Shown here piece by piece: positions 50,626 to 59,079 of a stretch of DNA of 64,000 nucleotides. Source of the DNA: JADKIH01 sp964595205 (GTDB lineage: Bacteria; Bacteroidota; Bacteroidia; AKYH767-A; 2013-40CM-41-45). The notes below the pieces were generated by a model that was not told where the DNA came from, did not search any database, and worked only from the letters and a program-made list of their open reading frames with translations. Position 1 is the stretch's first letter. Each line of letters starts with the position of its first letter. A program made the translations under genes and the position numbers. Location of the stretch: positions 169,404 through 233,403 of the forward strand of contig CAZQOQ010000002.1 of NCBI GenBank assembly GCA_964595205.1, read 5' to 3'.

Positions 50626-51675
50626 TTATTTTGATTTCTTGTCTCTCTTCGAATTCGAGACATAAGGTACATAATATTGCTCGATGAAAAGTTTCTTTGA
50701 GTCATTAAATGAAACTATTCCGCCAATCTTATAGAGAAAATAAATATAATACCATGCAAAATCCACCTGGTAATTTAAGAACCCGGCGCGTGCACTAGAC
50801 GGATACAGGTGATGATTGTTGTGCCATTCACCCGCAACATATCCAGGCCAATATTGATTGATCGACATGTCCCTGCGATTAAAGTCCACACCGTCGGTTC
50901 GTTTATCCTTTCCCTTCCCGTGACCTTCGAAATTAAACGTCCTTACCCCTACTGCCCAAAAACATGCACCACCGAAAAGTGCACACAGCAGTCCCGGACC
51001 CCCGATCAGGTAAAATACGATACCCCAGAATGTCCAGTTTAGAAATATCAGGCTCAACGTGGAAAAAGGGGAAGCTACCGATCCCCATTTCCTGTATTGA
51101 AGAAAGCTGTTACTTTTTATGCCGGTAGGATCCAACAGAGCAGAAGCCTTATAATAATCCTCTTCACTGAGATTCTTATTTATCAGCTGATGATTTACAT
51201 CAGCAAGAAAACAATACAGGAATCCCCCGTAAGCATTATACGGATCACCGGGTTCGTCAGACTTTGAATGATGCACATGGTGAGAAACGACATATATTTC
51301 TTCGGGAATGATTTTTATCACCAGGTTCTGAGTGAGAAACCTCCAGAATGAATTTTTAAACTTATAAGCACGGTGGGTTCCGTACCTGTGATACCATATT
51401 GTACCATGTGTTCCCATCACAACCATGCTGTATATAAAAGCGGCAATCAATAATGGCCAGGAAAAGTGCTTAAATATAAAAAGGAAAAAAAATGGTATCA
51501 GCAAAACAATGGTCAGCCAGTTTGTTAATGCAAGCCAGTTTTTCTTCGACTTGATAATATTCATCCGTGAGAAAAATTCTCTGAAAATTTCCCGACGGGT
51601 AGGCTTATAAAACTTACCGTCACTGCTGGTCCAGCCATATGATGGCTCTTCAAGAATGTAATCGATTAATGGCAT
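50626..51675 (-). CDS. Membrane fatty-acid (acyl-CoA type) desaturase
   Basis: The 349-residue protein has four to five hydrophobic segments and the three histidine boxes of the stearoyl-CoA-type desaturases: HGTIWYHRYGTHRAYKF, YVVSHHVHHSKSDEPGDP and EWHNNHHLYPSSARAGF, with NFEGHGKG before the third. These bind the di-iron centre. It should introduce a cis double bond into membrane acyl chains. The C-terminus is basic. It is the first gene of a two-gene leftward unit with the AlkD-like gene, and its upstream side is filled by the tandem repeat array at 51,808. Confidence 0.9.
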   Translation of the reverse strand: MPLIDYILEEPSYGWTSSDGKFYKPTRREIFREFFSRMNIIKSKKNWLALTNWLTIVLLIPFFFLFIFKHFSWPLLIAAFIYSMVVMGTHGTIWYHRYGTHRAYKFKNSFWRFLTQNLVIKIIPEEIYVVSHHVHHSKSDEPGDPYNAYGGFLYCFLADVNHQLINKNLSEEDYYKASALLDPTGIKSNSFLQYRKWGSVASPFSTLSLIFLNWTFWGIVFYLIGGPGLLCALFGGACFWAVGVRTFNFEGHGKGKDKRTDGVDFNRRDMSINQYWPGYVAGEWHNNHHLYPSSARAGFLNYQVDFAWYYIYFLYKIGGIVSFNDSKKLFIEQYYVPYVSNSKRDKKSK

Positions 51676-51807
51676 TGAAAATATTTTGAGGGGAAAGCAG
51701 TGACTAAGCGGAAATTGAAAGAAACAGCCTGCCTGGTGGAAATGACTGACAAGATAGAGTTTAATATTAAGCCGGGAACATATTTCATGGAATATGGCAA
51801 AAGATCG

Positions 51808-52045
51808 AATTTGGGGATTGGGGATTTTGGATTGAGGATTGAGGCGATTTTAATTGACGATTGACGATTAACGATTGACGATGTTCGATCAATTGGGGAT
51901 TTTGGATTGAGGATTGAGGCGATTTTGATTGACGATTGACGATGTTCGATTGATGAGGTTCGATCAATTGGGGATTTTGGATTTTGCGGCGTGGGGATTT
52001 TGATTGACGATTGACGATGTTCGATTGATGATGTTCGATCAATTG
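51808..52045. repeat. Tandem repeat array built on ATTGACG heptads (array 1)
   Basis: About three copies of a 70-90-bp unit are present. Each contains GATCAATTGGGGATTTTGGA and one or more ATTGACGATTGACGATG stretches followed by TTCGAT. The array lies between the desaturase start and the histidine-kinase stop. Apparent open frames across it only translate the repeat and are not genes. Confidence 0.9.
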
Positions 52046-52065
52046 GGGATTTCAATTGTTGGAGA

Positions 52066-53376
52066 TCAGCGAATCGCGGGAAGACGAATGATCATTTCCG
52101 TGAACTCGTCTTCTGTACTCTTGAATGTGATCTCTCCTCCATGTGCCTTTACTATTTCATAACCGGTGCTGAGCCCGAGCCCGGTACCCTGACCCGTTGG
52201 TTTGGTTGTAAAGAATGGCTGAAAAATTTTATCCGTATCTTTTTCAGGAATGCCTGTTCCATTATCGCGGATGGAAATGAAAACGGATTGGTCTCTTTTG
52301 TAAACACTCAGCTCCACAACAGGTTTATAATCCGAATCTGCTGTTTTTACCCGCTGGTTGAGAGCATAAAATGCATTATTGAAAATATTAATTAATACGC
52401 GCGATAAATCCTGGGGCACAACTTCCAGCTGAGGTATTTCATCGCCAAAATTCTTCACGACTGTGCAATCAAGAGCAGGGAAATTTGTGCTGATGCTGTT
52501 AAAAGCGAGATTAAGCGACTGTTCACACAACAATGAAATATCAGTTAATTGCTTCTCGCCCTTTGTTGACTTACTGTGCAGGAGCATGCCCTTAACAATA
52601 TTGTCTGCGCGCTTACCATGCTCTTCGATCTTAGTAAGGTTAACTTTCAGATCCGAGATTATTTCAAGCTGTTCCTTCTGATCAACAGCCGTTACAATCT
52701 CATCAGCCATTTCTTTTGAGATGGAAGAAAAATTATTAATAAAGTTCAGCGGGTTTTGAATCTCATGCGCGATGCCGGCGGTAATTTGTCCGAGCGAGGC
52801 AAGCTTTGCCTGCTGCACAAGTTGTTCCTGTGTTTTCTTCAGTTCAGTCAACGTATTTTCAAGATCCTCGTTCTTCTGGCGAAGATCGCTGGTACGTATC
52901 CTCACAAGCTCTTCGAGCTCCTTTTGCTTCTCACGTAACTGGTTGATGATTTGCTGATTCTGGTTTCTGAGCCTCTTCAGCATTACTTTGATTATATCCC
53001 TGGTAATTTCTGGATGACTATTCAGGATGTCGTAGAAATCAGATTGCTGAATGACTCCGAGCGTGGACTGACTGATAGTAGAAACTGACAGGGAGCGAGG
53101 CTCGTCGTCAAGGAGAGAAAACTCTCCGAAAAAATTCCCTGCTCCAAGCGTAACAATCGTGAACTCATTATCATGAACCTTAACGCTTCCCTGGACAATG
53201 ACATACATGCTGCTGCCTTTTTCACCCTGGACAATGATACCGGTATCGGCCTTGATTTCACTTACCTGCAATTTCTGAGTAAGTTCTGCGATTACGTTTT
53301 CAGGCAGGCTTTTAAAAATCTCAACCTGCTTCAATATGGTTAAAATATCATCAAAAAGAATATTTTGTGCCGGCAT
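52066..53376 (-). CDS. Sensor histidine kinase with N-terminal cyclic-nucleotide-binding domain
   Basis: The 436-residue soluble protein has a CRP-like cNMP-binding domain at about 10-125, with the phosphate-binding cassette FFGEFSLLDDEPRSLSV; its Glu85 and Arg94 match the residues that hold ribose and cyclic phosphate. A coiled coil (about 135-195) leads to the HisKA region with His204 in GIAHEIQNPLNFI, then the HATPase domain: N box INIFNNAFYAL, G1 box DNGTGIP, F box FFTTKPTGQ and G2 GTGLGLS. No receiver domain or membrane segment is present. The gene is divergent from an HD-domain gene and near an adenylate cyclase, so cAMP is a plausible input. Response regulator not in the window. Confidence 0.9.
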   Translation of the reverse strand: MPAQNILFDDILTILKQVEIFKSLPENVIAELTQKLQVSEIKADTGIIVQGEKGSSMYVIVQGSVKVHDNEFTIVTLGAGNFFGEFSLLDDEPRSLSVSTISQSTLGVIQQSDFYDILNSHPEITRDIIKVMLKRLRNQNQQIINQLREKQKELEELVRIRTSDLRQKNEDLENTLTELKKTQEQLVQQAKLASLGQITAGIAHEIQNPLNFINNFSSISKEMADEIVTAVDQKEQLEIISDLKVNLTKIEEHGKRADNIVKGMLLHSKSTKGEKQLTDISLLCEQSLNLAFNSISTNFPALDCTVVKNFGDEIPQLEVVPQDLSRVLINIFNNAFYALNQRVKTADSDYKPVVELSVYKRDQSVFISIRDNGTGIPEKDTDKIFQPFFTTKPTGQGTGLGLSTGYEIVKAHGGEITFKSTEDEFTEMIIRLPAIR

Positions 53377-53432
53377 ATCGTTACCTTTCTACAGGTTTGT
53401 AAATGTATTAGAATTAATTCTATTTTTGGATC

Positions 53433-54023
53433 ATGACATTAAAAAAGGCTCTTTCAGAAATTCAGGAAGAGATATTAAATTTGTTAAAGGAAAAGCTTCC
53501 TCCCGAATTAACCTATCATACCTATGATCATACGAGGGATGTAATAGAAGCCACCGAACGTATAGCCCGGTCAGAGAATGTTAACGATAATGAAGTGATG
53601 CTGTTAAAGACGGCCGCTGCTTTTCACGACACGGGTTACATATATACAAGAGCGCATCATGAGGAAGAAAGTTGCTTGATTGCAAAAAAATATCTTTCAG
53701 AGAAAGGAGTATCAAGTGACGACATTAAGATTATCTGTGAACTCATCATGTCAACCAAGGTGCCACAGAAACCAAAAAATAAATTGTGTGAGATCCTATG
53801 CGATGCGGACCTGGATTATCTTGGCAGGGACGACTACTTCCCCATTTCACAAAATGTATATAAAGAATTCAGACACTTCGGCATAGTAAACAACGAGTCT
53901 GAATGGAAGCAAATGCAGATAAGATTCCTGGAATCACATACTTATTTCACGAAGACAGCCATCCAGACAAGAAATCAGAAAAAGGAAGAAAACCTAAAGC
54001 TCATCAGAAGCGGAAGTATTTAG
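53433..54023 (+). CDS. HD-domain metal-dependent phosphohydrolase
   Basis: The 196-residue protein carries the HD superfamily set: H in LTYHTYDHTRDVIEATERI, the HD doublet in AAAFHDTGYIYTRAHHEEES, and the late Asp in LCDADLDYLGRDDYF. Extra histidines (HHEE) follow the doublet. It has no membrane segment or other domain. HD proteins hydrolyse phosphate esters, including nucleotides and cyclic nucleotides, and are often found near signalling genes. Here it is divergent from the cNMP-binding kinase (56 bp apart) and convergent with the cyclase, so hydrolysis of a signalling nucleotide is possible, though substrate cannot be read from sequence. Confidence 0.85.
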   Translation: MTLKKALSEIQEEILNLLKEKLPPELTYHTYDHTRDVIEATERIARSENVNDNEVMLLKTAAAFHDTGYIYTRAHHEEESCLIAKKYLSEKGVSSDDIKIICELIMSTKVPQKPKNKLCEILCDADLDYLGRDDYFPISQNVYKEFRHFGIVNNESEWKQMQIRFLESHTYFTKTAIQTRNQKKEENLKLIRSGSI

Positions 54024-54090
54024 AGCGATTAACAAACATTTTCCAAAAACCTTACTGGCCGAAATATTACTGTGTTTTAATAAAGATTGA

Positions 54091-56049
54091 TTAGAGCTCC
54101 CTGTTTACGAAGTACATATCAATTTGCCCCTTATTCTTGGCTTCGACTTTTCCGCGGTGGGTACAATCAAACTTATCTTTCACCAGTTCATAGGTAACGC
54201 CACTGATATTTACTTTACCTGTTTGCCCGCTACTCTCCATTCGTGATGCTGTATTTACGGTATCGCCCCAGATATCATAAGCGAATTTTTTTATGCCGAC
54301 GATTCCTGCCACCACGGGTCCGGTATGGATACCAAGTCTCAGATCAAAATATGGCTTGCCATTGGCTATTCTTTCTTTTTTATTTTTCTCAATAAACTCC
54401 TGCATTTCCAGTCCGGCCCTGACCACATCCACGGGATGAGTGGAATTCGCCACCGGTAAGCCACCCGCACACATATAACTGTCTCCAATTGTTTTAATCT
54501 TTTCGATGCCGTACTTCGACACAATCCGGTCGAACGAGCTATAGCAGTAATTGATCTCACTGACGAGTTCTTCCGGAGTGAGTTTTTCGCTTGCCTGAGT
54601 AAAATTCTTGAAATCCGTAAACATCACGGTAACCATTTCGAAGCCTTTGGTTTTTGCTGTCCCGGTGGCCTTCAGCTCTTCGGCTGTTTCCTCGGGAAGA
54701 ATGTTAAGCAGCAACTCATCGCTTCTTTTTTTCTCCTTGGAAATCCTGTTTCGCTGATTGAAAAATATTCCGGCGAAGAACAACACAACGGCAAATCCAC
54801 CGATGAAACCATTCTTCACCATCCGTTGTCTGCGCATTTCCTGCTCTTTGATCTGTGCATCCTTCGTAAGCAAACTAATCTCGCCCTGTTTTTTTTCTAT
54901 ATCGAAAATGAACTGTGTGCCCTGCAATTTTTTATCGGCTTCAATGTTATAGATGCTGTCCTTAACGCCGAGGAGCAAATACTGGTATTTATATGCATTG
55001 AAATAGTCGCGCATTCTGGCATATAAATCTGCCTGCCCTTCGTAAATGTCTTTCAGGCTGTAAATGGCATTTGTCTCGCCGGCAGTTTTCTCTGCTTCCT
55101 TAAACGTGGCGAGAGCAAGCTTCGTGTCGCCTTTTTTCAGATATGTTTGAGCCAGGCCCACGTATGAAAGAGCCATATCATCAACCGATTCATACTTTCT
55201 GGCAATTTCGATGGCAGTTTTCTGATATTGGATCGCACGGGCGAAATCATTCATCGTGCGGTAAATTAAACCCATCTGGTTTAACACATAAGGTTCATCT
55301 ACGGTACCTTTCCGGGCCTGCAGCGAAATTTCCGTATAGTACAATGCCGTATCCAGGGCTCTCGGATCATTCTTGAAATTTCCCGAGTCCCTTTCGAAAT
55401 AATATTGTCCCAATCCGGCAGTGGTGGACCCATACAGATCAGCACGGTCGAGGGGATCTCGCAGGCTTTCTTCAAAGGGTATTGCTTTTAAATAAAACTC
55501 CTTCGTTTTGTCCTGGGTGTTTTTCTTATGCTGATACACCGCAGCAATGTTGTTAAGCGCCGTGGCGATTCTCAATGTGTCGTGAATTTCCTCTGCAGTT
55601 TTCAGCGCCTGGAAATAATATTCATTTGCCTTGGTATCTTCTCCCTGGTTGAAATATATGGCGCCGAGGTTGTTTTGTATATTCGCTACTCCATTTTTAT
55701 CGCCGATAGAATCAAATATGGCCAATGCCTGTTGCCAGTATGTAATCGATTCCACATACTTTCCTTTATTGTAATAGGCATTGCCAATGCTCTTCTGAGC
55801 CTTTGCTATGCCTACCGTATATTTGATCCGTTCCGCAAGCGTCTGTGCCATGGTTGCAAAACGAATGGCACCGTCGGGCGACTTTACCTGGTATTGCTTA
55901 CTGAGTTCTATGAGCGTATCTACCTTGGTAGAATCGTCGTTTGCCCGTTCGATATATGATTTCAGGCGATCAATTTGCGCATCCTGAGAATAACATACAG
56001 TTGCCCAAAACGACAAACAGATAAAAAATAACTTCCGGGATAAACTCAT
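54091..56049 (-). CDS. Membrane TPR protein with class III adenylate cyclase domain
   Basis: Start ATG 56,049 (MSLSRKLFFICLSFWATVCY) gives a signal peptide and 652 residues. About ten TPR helical pairs follow (GNAYYNKGKYVESITYWQQA, LGAIYFNQGEDTKANEYYFQ), presumably periplasmic. A coiled coil and one membrane helix (GFIGGFAVVLFFAGIFF) lead to a C-terminal class III cyclase domain: metal Asp in VMFTDFKNF and IGDSYM, adenine-specifying Lys in IEKIKTIGD and Asp in YDIWGDTVN, and the transition-state Asn/Arg in NTASRMES. All catalytic residues are present, and the Lys/Asp pair indicates ATP rather than GTP. It probably couples a periplasmic signal to cAMP production. Confidence 0.9.
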   Translation of the reverse strand: MSLSRKLFFICLSFWATVCYSQDAQIDRLKSYIERANDDSTKVDTLIELSKQYQVKSPDGAIRFATMAQTLAERIKYTVGIAKAQKSIGNAYYNKGKYVESITYWQQALAIFDSIGDKNGVANIQNNLGAIYFNQGEDTKANEYYFQALKTAEEIHDTLRIATALNNIAAVYQHKKNTQDKTKEFYLKAIPFEESLRDPLDRADLYGSTTAGLGQYYFERDSGNFKNDPRALDTALYYTEISLQARKGTVDEPYVLNQMGLIYRTMNDFARAIQYQKTAIEIARKYESVDDMALSYVGLAQTYLKKGDTKLALATFKEAEKTAGETNAIYSLKDIYEGQADLYARMRDYFNAYKYQYLLLGVKDSIYNIEADKKLQGTQFIFDIEKKQGEISLLTKDAQIKEQEMRRQRMVKNGFIGGFAVVLFFAGIFFNQRNRISKEKKRSDELLLNILPEETAEELKATGTAKTKGFEMVTVMFTDFKNFTQASEKLTPEELVSEINYCYSSFDRIVSKYGIEKIKTIGDSYMCAGGLPVANSTHPVDVVRAGLEMQEFIEKNKKERIANGKPYFDLRLGIHTGPVVAGIVGIKKFAYDIWGDTVNTASRMESSGQTGKVNISGVTYELVKDKFDCTHRGKVEAKNKGQIDMYFVNREL

Positions 56050-56180
56050 AGCTTTTTTTAACTGAAGCAAATTACAAAAAAAACAACATAGGAAGACAGA
56101 TAAATGTTCAATCCCTCCGGGATTATGGAATCATTCGGAGTCTTTGGAAAATCATTCATTTAAACTTGTTGTAGATGGAT

Positions 56181-56490
56181 AATTTTCGATTTTTATTGAC
56201 GAGTGACGATTAACGATTGACGATGCGCCACCTATTTGCGATTTGAGAGTTTAGATTTTTTATTTTCGATTTTTATTGACGATTAACGATTGACGATGCC
56301 TCATCTATTTGCGATTGGTGATTTTTGATTTTTTTTATTTTTGATTTTTATTGACGAGTGACGATTAACGATTGACGATGTGCCATCTATTTGCGATTTG
56401 AGAGTTTAGATTTTTTATTTTCGATTTTTATTGACGAATGACGATTAACGATTGACGATCTGCTATTTATTTGTGATTGGAGAGTTTTTA
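56181..56490. repeat. Tandem repeat array built on ATTGACG heptads (array 2)
   Basis: Four copies of a unit of roughly 70-100 bp occur. Each contains GATTTTTATTGACG, then ATTAACGATTGACGAT, then CTATTTGCGATT or a close variant. It fills the 438-bp gap upstream of the cyclase gene and downstream of the serine hydrolase gene. It shares the core wording with array 1 but not the flanking unit. Confidence 0.9.
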
Positions 56491-56508
56491 TTTCGCATAA
56501 AACGATTC

Positions 56509-57588
56509 CTAGTCACCATAATTTTCCTTAAGCTTTCTCATCAATAGCTTTACTCCTTGCTTTGTTTCATCGTTAAATGAATTGGTAAAAATAATATACG
56601 CTATGCCTTTCTGTCTGTCGATATGAACCAGAGAATAATATGTTCCTACTGTTCCAGAATGCACTGATAGTTCCTGTCCGCCTTCATAAATATTATACCA
56701 TCCTAAAGAATAATTTTCAATTCCCTTATGAATGAATTTGTAGGTATCAGCTTTTAAATAATTGTTTTCCCCACTCAAACCTTGTAAATTCAATTGAATA
56801 AATTTGATATAGTCTTTCAAACTGATATTTATATCACCGGCAGGTTCGGTAAAATCCAAATGAAAATCAGCATTTGACGGAACCGGAATGAGTTTGCCAT
56901 TTTCCGAACTATGGCCCCAGGTATCATTATGCTTTTGATTTTCCGGCCATGATAATTTTACATTTAACTTCAGATCCTTATTGAAAACTTTATCAACTAA
57001 CTGCTCCCAGTTATTACCTGTTACCTTTTCTACCATTAATGCAGCCAGGGTATATCCTGCATTTGAATAAATGAATGGATTTTGTTTGTCAGGTGTTACC
57101 GGTTCCAGTGTTAATACAAACTGCGCGAATTGTCTTCTTTTTTCTGCGTTCGTTCCTTTGAAGTCTGGTATTTCCGGATCGCCTTTCCCCTGAAAAGGCC
57201 ATATCCCCGCTCTGTGTGAAAGTAAATCCTGCAGTGAAATACCAGCATATTCAGGCTTACTTTTTTCCATCCATTCCGGAAATAAATCGAAGAATTTGGT
57301 TGTCCAATTCAACCTTCCCATTTCGACATATTTAGCTATAATAAAAGCTGTCATCGCTTTCGTATTAGAACCAATATGAAATCGGTCATTTAAAGTTGCA
57401 GTGTCTGGCAGATCAATCGAATGTCTTCCTAATGCAGCAATTTCCAGAGTTGATTTTTTATCAATTACCGCGTAACTTATCTCGGGAATATTAAATGATT
57501 TTCGAATGGAGTCGGCAAACTGAACAGTCCTTTGTCCATTGCATATTCCCGAAATTCCGAGCATCAGAAATACAATAAGTCTTCTCAT
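56509..57588 (-). CDS. Secreted serine hydrolase of the beta-lactamase class C/penicillin-binding-like family
   Basis: The protein has 359 residues and an N-terminal signal peptide (MRRLIVFLMLGISGICNGQ). The nucleophile motif SxxK is in FHIGSNTKAMTAFIIAKYVE, near residue 74, and the YxN motif is in FIYSNAGYTLAALM. The third element appears as HSGTVG in place of KTG, as in many esterase-like members. DLLSHRAGIWPFQG is typical of the group. Substrate may be a peptide, ester or beta-lactam; resistance is not implied. Confidence 0.88.
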   Translation of the reverse strand: MRRLIVFLMLGISGICNGQRTVQFADSIRKSFNIPEISYAVIDKKSTLEIAALGRHSIDLPDTATLNDRFHIGSNTKAMTAFIIAKYVEMGRLNWTTKFFDLFPEWMEKSKPEYAGISLQDLLSHRAGIWPFQGKGDPEIPDFKGTNAEKRRQFAQFVLTLEPVTPDKQNPFIYSNAGYTLAALMVEKVTGNNWEQLVDKVFNKDLKLNVKLSWPENQKHNDTWGHSSENGKLIPVPSNADFHLDFTEPAGDINISLKDYIKFIQLNLQGLSGENNYLKADTYKFIHKGIENYSLGWYNIYEGGQELSVHSGTVGTYYSLVHIDRQKGIAYIIFTNSFNDETKQGVKLLMRKLKENYGD

Positions 57589-57813
57589 ATAGTTCTTACC
57601 AGGTCAAATCATTGAATTGAAAATTCCGATTACTTATCATTTAAAAGCAAATCCCATCCTGTCATGGTTGTATCAACTGCCAGCGAGATAAAAAACCCGG
57701 GCTCCGATTTTATTTTCCATACGGTTCTGTTGAGCTTCGTTCGTTTGTTCATTGTTGTAAGTTTCAAATTGGCAGCGCTGATAGTTCGTAAGCAACAGAC
57801 CGGATTTCCATTT

Positions 57814-59025
57814 TCAATGACTTAAGATGACCTTATGAATTTCATTATCCGTTTTTAATACATATAATCCGTCTGGAAAATTTGCTGTCGAAATACTACT
57901 CACATATTTTTCCTGCAAGATCATTTGTCCGTATATATCATATACAATTACATTTTGGGTTGTCGTCGAAAAATTTATCTTTTCATTCGCAGGGTTTGGA
58001 TATATTAAAATAGTTGTCGATGAATTCACTCCACCTATTCCAGTCGTAACGTTTGTAGAAATGGGTCCAATGTAATCTTTAGCAACTACCAGGTGGTCGA
58101 AGTAAATGTTACCGGCATGACTGGAGGGATTCATGTCGTTAAAATTACGAAGCCAGATATAATTCAGATTAAGGGCATTGTCATTTCTAAATTGAAATCC
58201 TTCGAAAGGTGCTCCGGAACCTTCTGTAAAGTGATTAAAGTTCCATGATCCTGTAGGGAATTGATAGCCAAGATGCGAAATAAGAATCCCATTTATCCAT
58301 AATTTGATTTCACCATTCGTTGATGTCACAGGGTTATTGAGTTTGACCATTACTTCAATGCAATTCCAGGAAGCAAGGTCAATGTCATCATTTGTCGTGT
58401 TATTATAAAATTCGTTTCCATAATAAGACCCACCGGAACTCTGATGCATTCCCATCCAATAGGCATATAAACCAAAAAGAGAATTTGCTGTTGGAGTTCC
58501 GTTGGCAAGACCTTTTATTTCTGTGCCGACATGAAACTCCTGATCGCCTAATGGTAAAGTTCCTCCAATGTTTCCCGGGATTACAGATGGGGGATTCTTT
58601 CCGCCTAACCACAAACCGGAATGGTGATAAACAGTATTTGTATCGTATTTAATGTAATATCGGACGAAGACTGAATCCGTGATGTCGGGAGAAATTTTTT
58701 TGTAAACAAGGGTATTTTGATTTTGGTTTGTGCCATCCTGGATAGTGATCAGGCGTAAAGATTGATTACCATGACTGCTGCCCGGCACAGAAGTGTCTGA
58801 AAGGATGTTTGAGGGATTAGGCGACACCGTATCCCAATAATTTCCACTCGTGGTTAAATCAGAAATTGCGCCTTCAAACATTTCGGAAAAAATGACATTG
58901 GGATCATTATCTATTAAACTGTCAAAAGGATAACTATCCGCAATTTGAGCTTTCACCTGCCCTACTGAAAAAAAGAATAAAACCAATGACAACAGTAATG
59001 AAGTTTTTCTTGATTTATTTTCCAT
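57814..59025 (-). CDS. T9SS-exported lectin/lyase-like protein
   Basis: The protein has 403 residues with signal peptide MENKSRKTSLLLSLVLFFFS. Residues about 40-310 look like a concanavalin-type beta-sandwich related to polysaccharide-lyase-like domains: VIFSEMFEGAISDLTTSGNY, VFVRYYIKYDTNTVYHHSG, WNCIEVMVKLNNP, GEIKLWINGILISHLG, IYFDHLVVAKDYIGPI. Catalytic residues cannot be assigned. The final 75 residues are a T9SS type-A sorting domain (ILIYPNPANEKINFSTTTQN, VYDIYGQMILQEKY, GLYVLKTDNEIHKVIL). It neighbours a GH26 enzyme, so glycan binding or cleavage at the cell surface is likely. Confidence 0.8.
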   Translation of the reverse strand: MENKSRKTSLLLSLVLFFFSVGQVKAQIADSYPFDSLIDNDPNVIFSEMFEGAISDLTTSGNYWDTVSPNPSNILSDTSVPGSSHGNQSLRLITIQDGTNQNQNTLVYKKISPDITDSVFVRYYIKYDTNTVYHHSGLWLGGKNPPSVIPGNIGGTLPLGDQEFHVGTEIKGLANGTPTANSLFGLYAYWMGMHQSSGGSYYGNEFYNNTTNDDIDLASWNCIEVMVKLNNPVTSTNGEIKLWINGILISHLGYQFPTGSWNFNHFTEGSGAPFEGFQFRNDNALNLNYIWLRNFNDMNPSSHAGNIYFDHLVVAKDYIGPISTNVTTGIGGVNSSTTILIYPNPANEKINFSTTTQNVIVYDIYGQMILQEKYVSSISTANFPDGLYVLKTDNEIHKVILSH

Positions 59026-59079
59026 GTAAATTCATTTTATTATTTGGGTTTCGTTGAAATAATATTGAGACAAATATTG

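Noticed and set aside
51666..52055. Leftward frame of 129 codons with repeats of SPIDRTSSIEHRQSSIKI
   Set aside because: It only translates the ATTGACG repeat array; another frame over the same array gives equally repetitive protein, and no conserved domain is visible.
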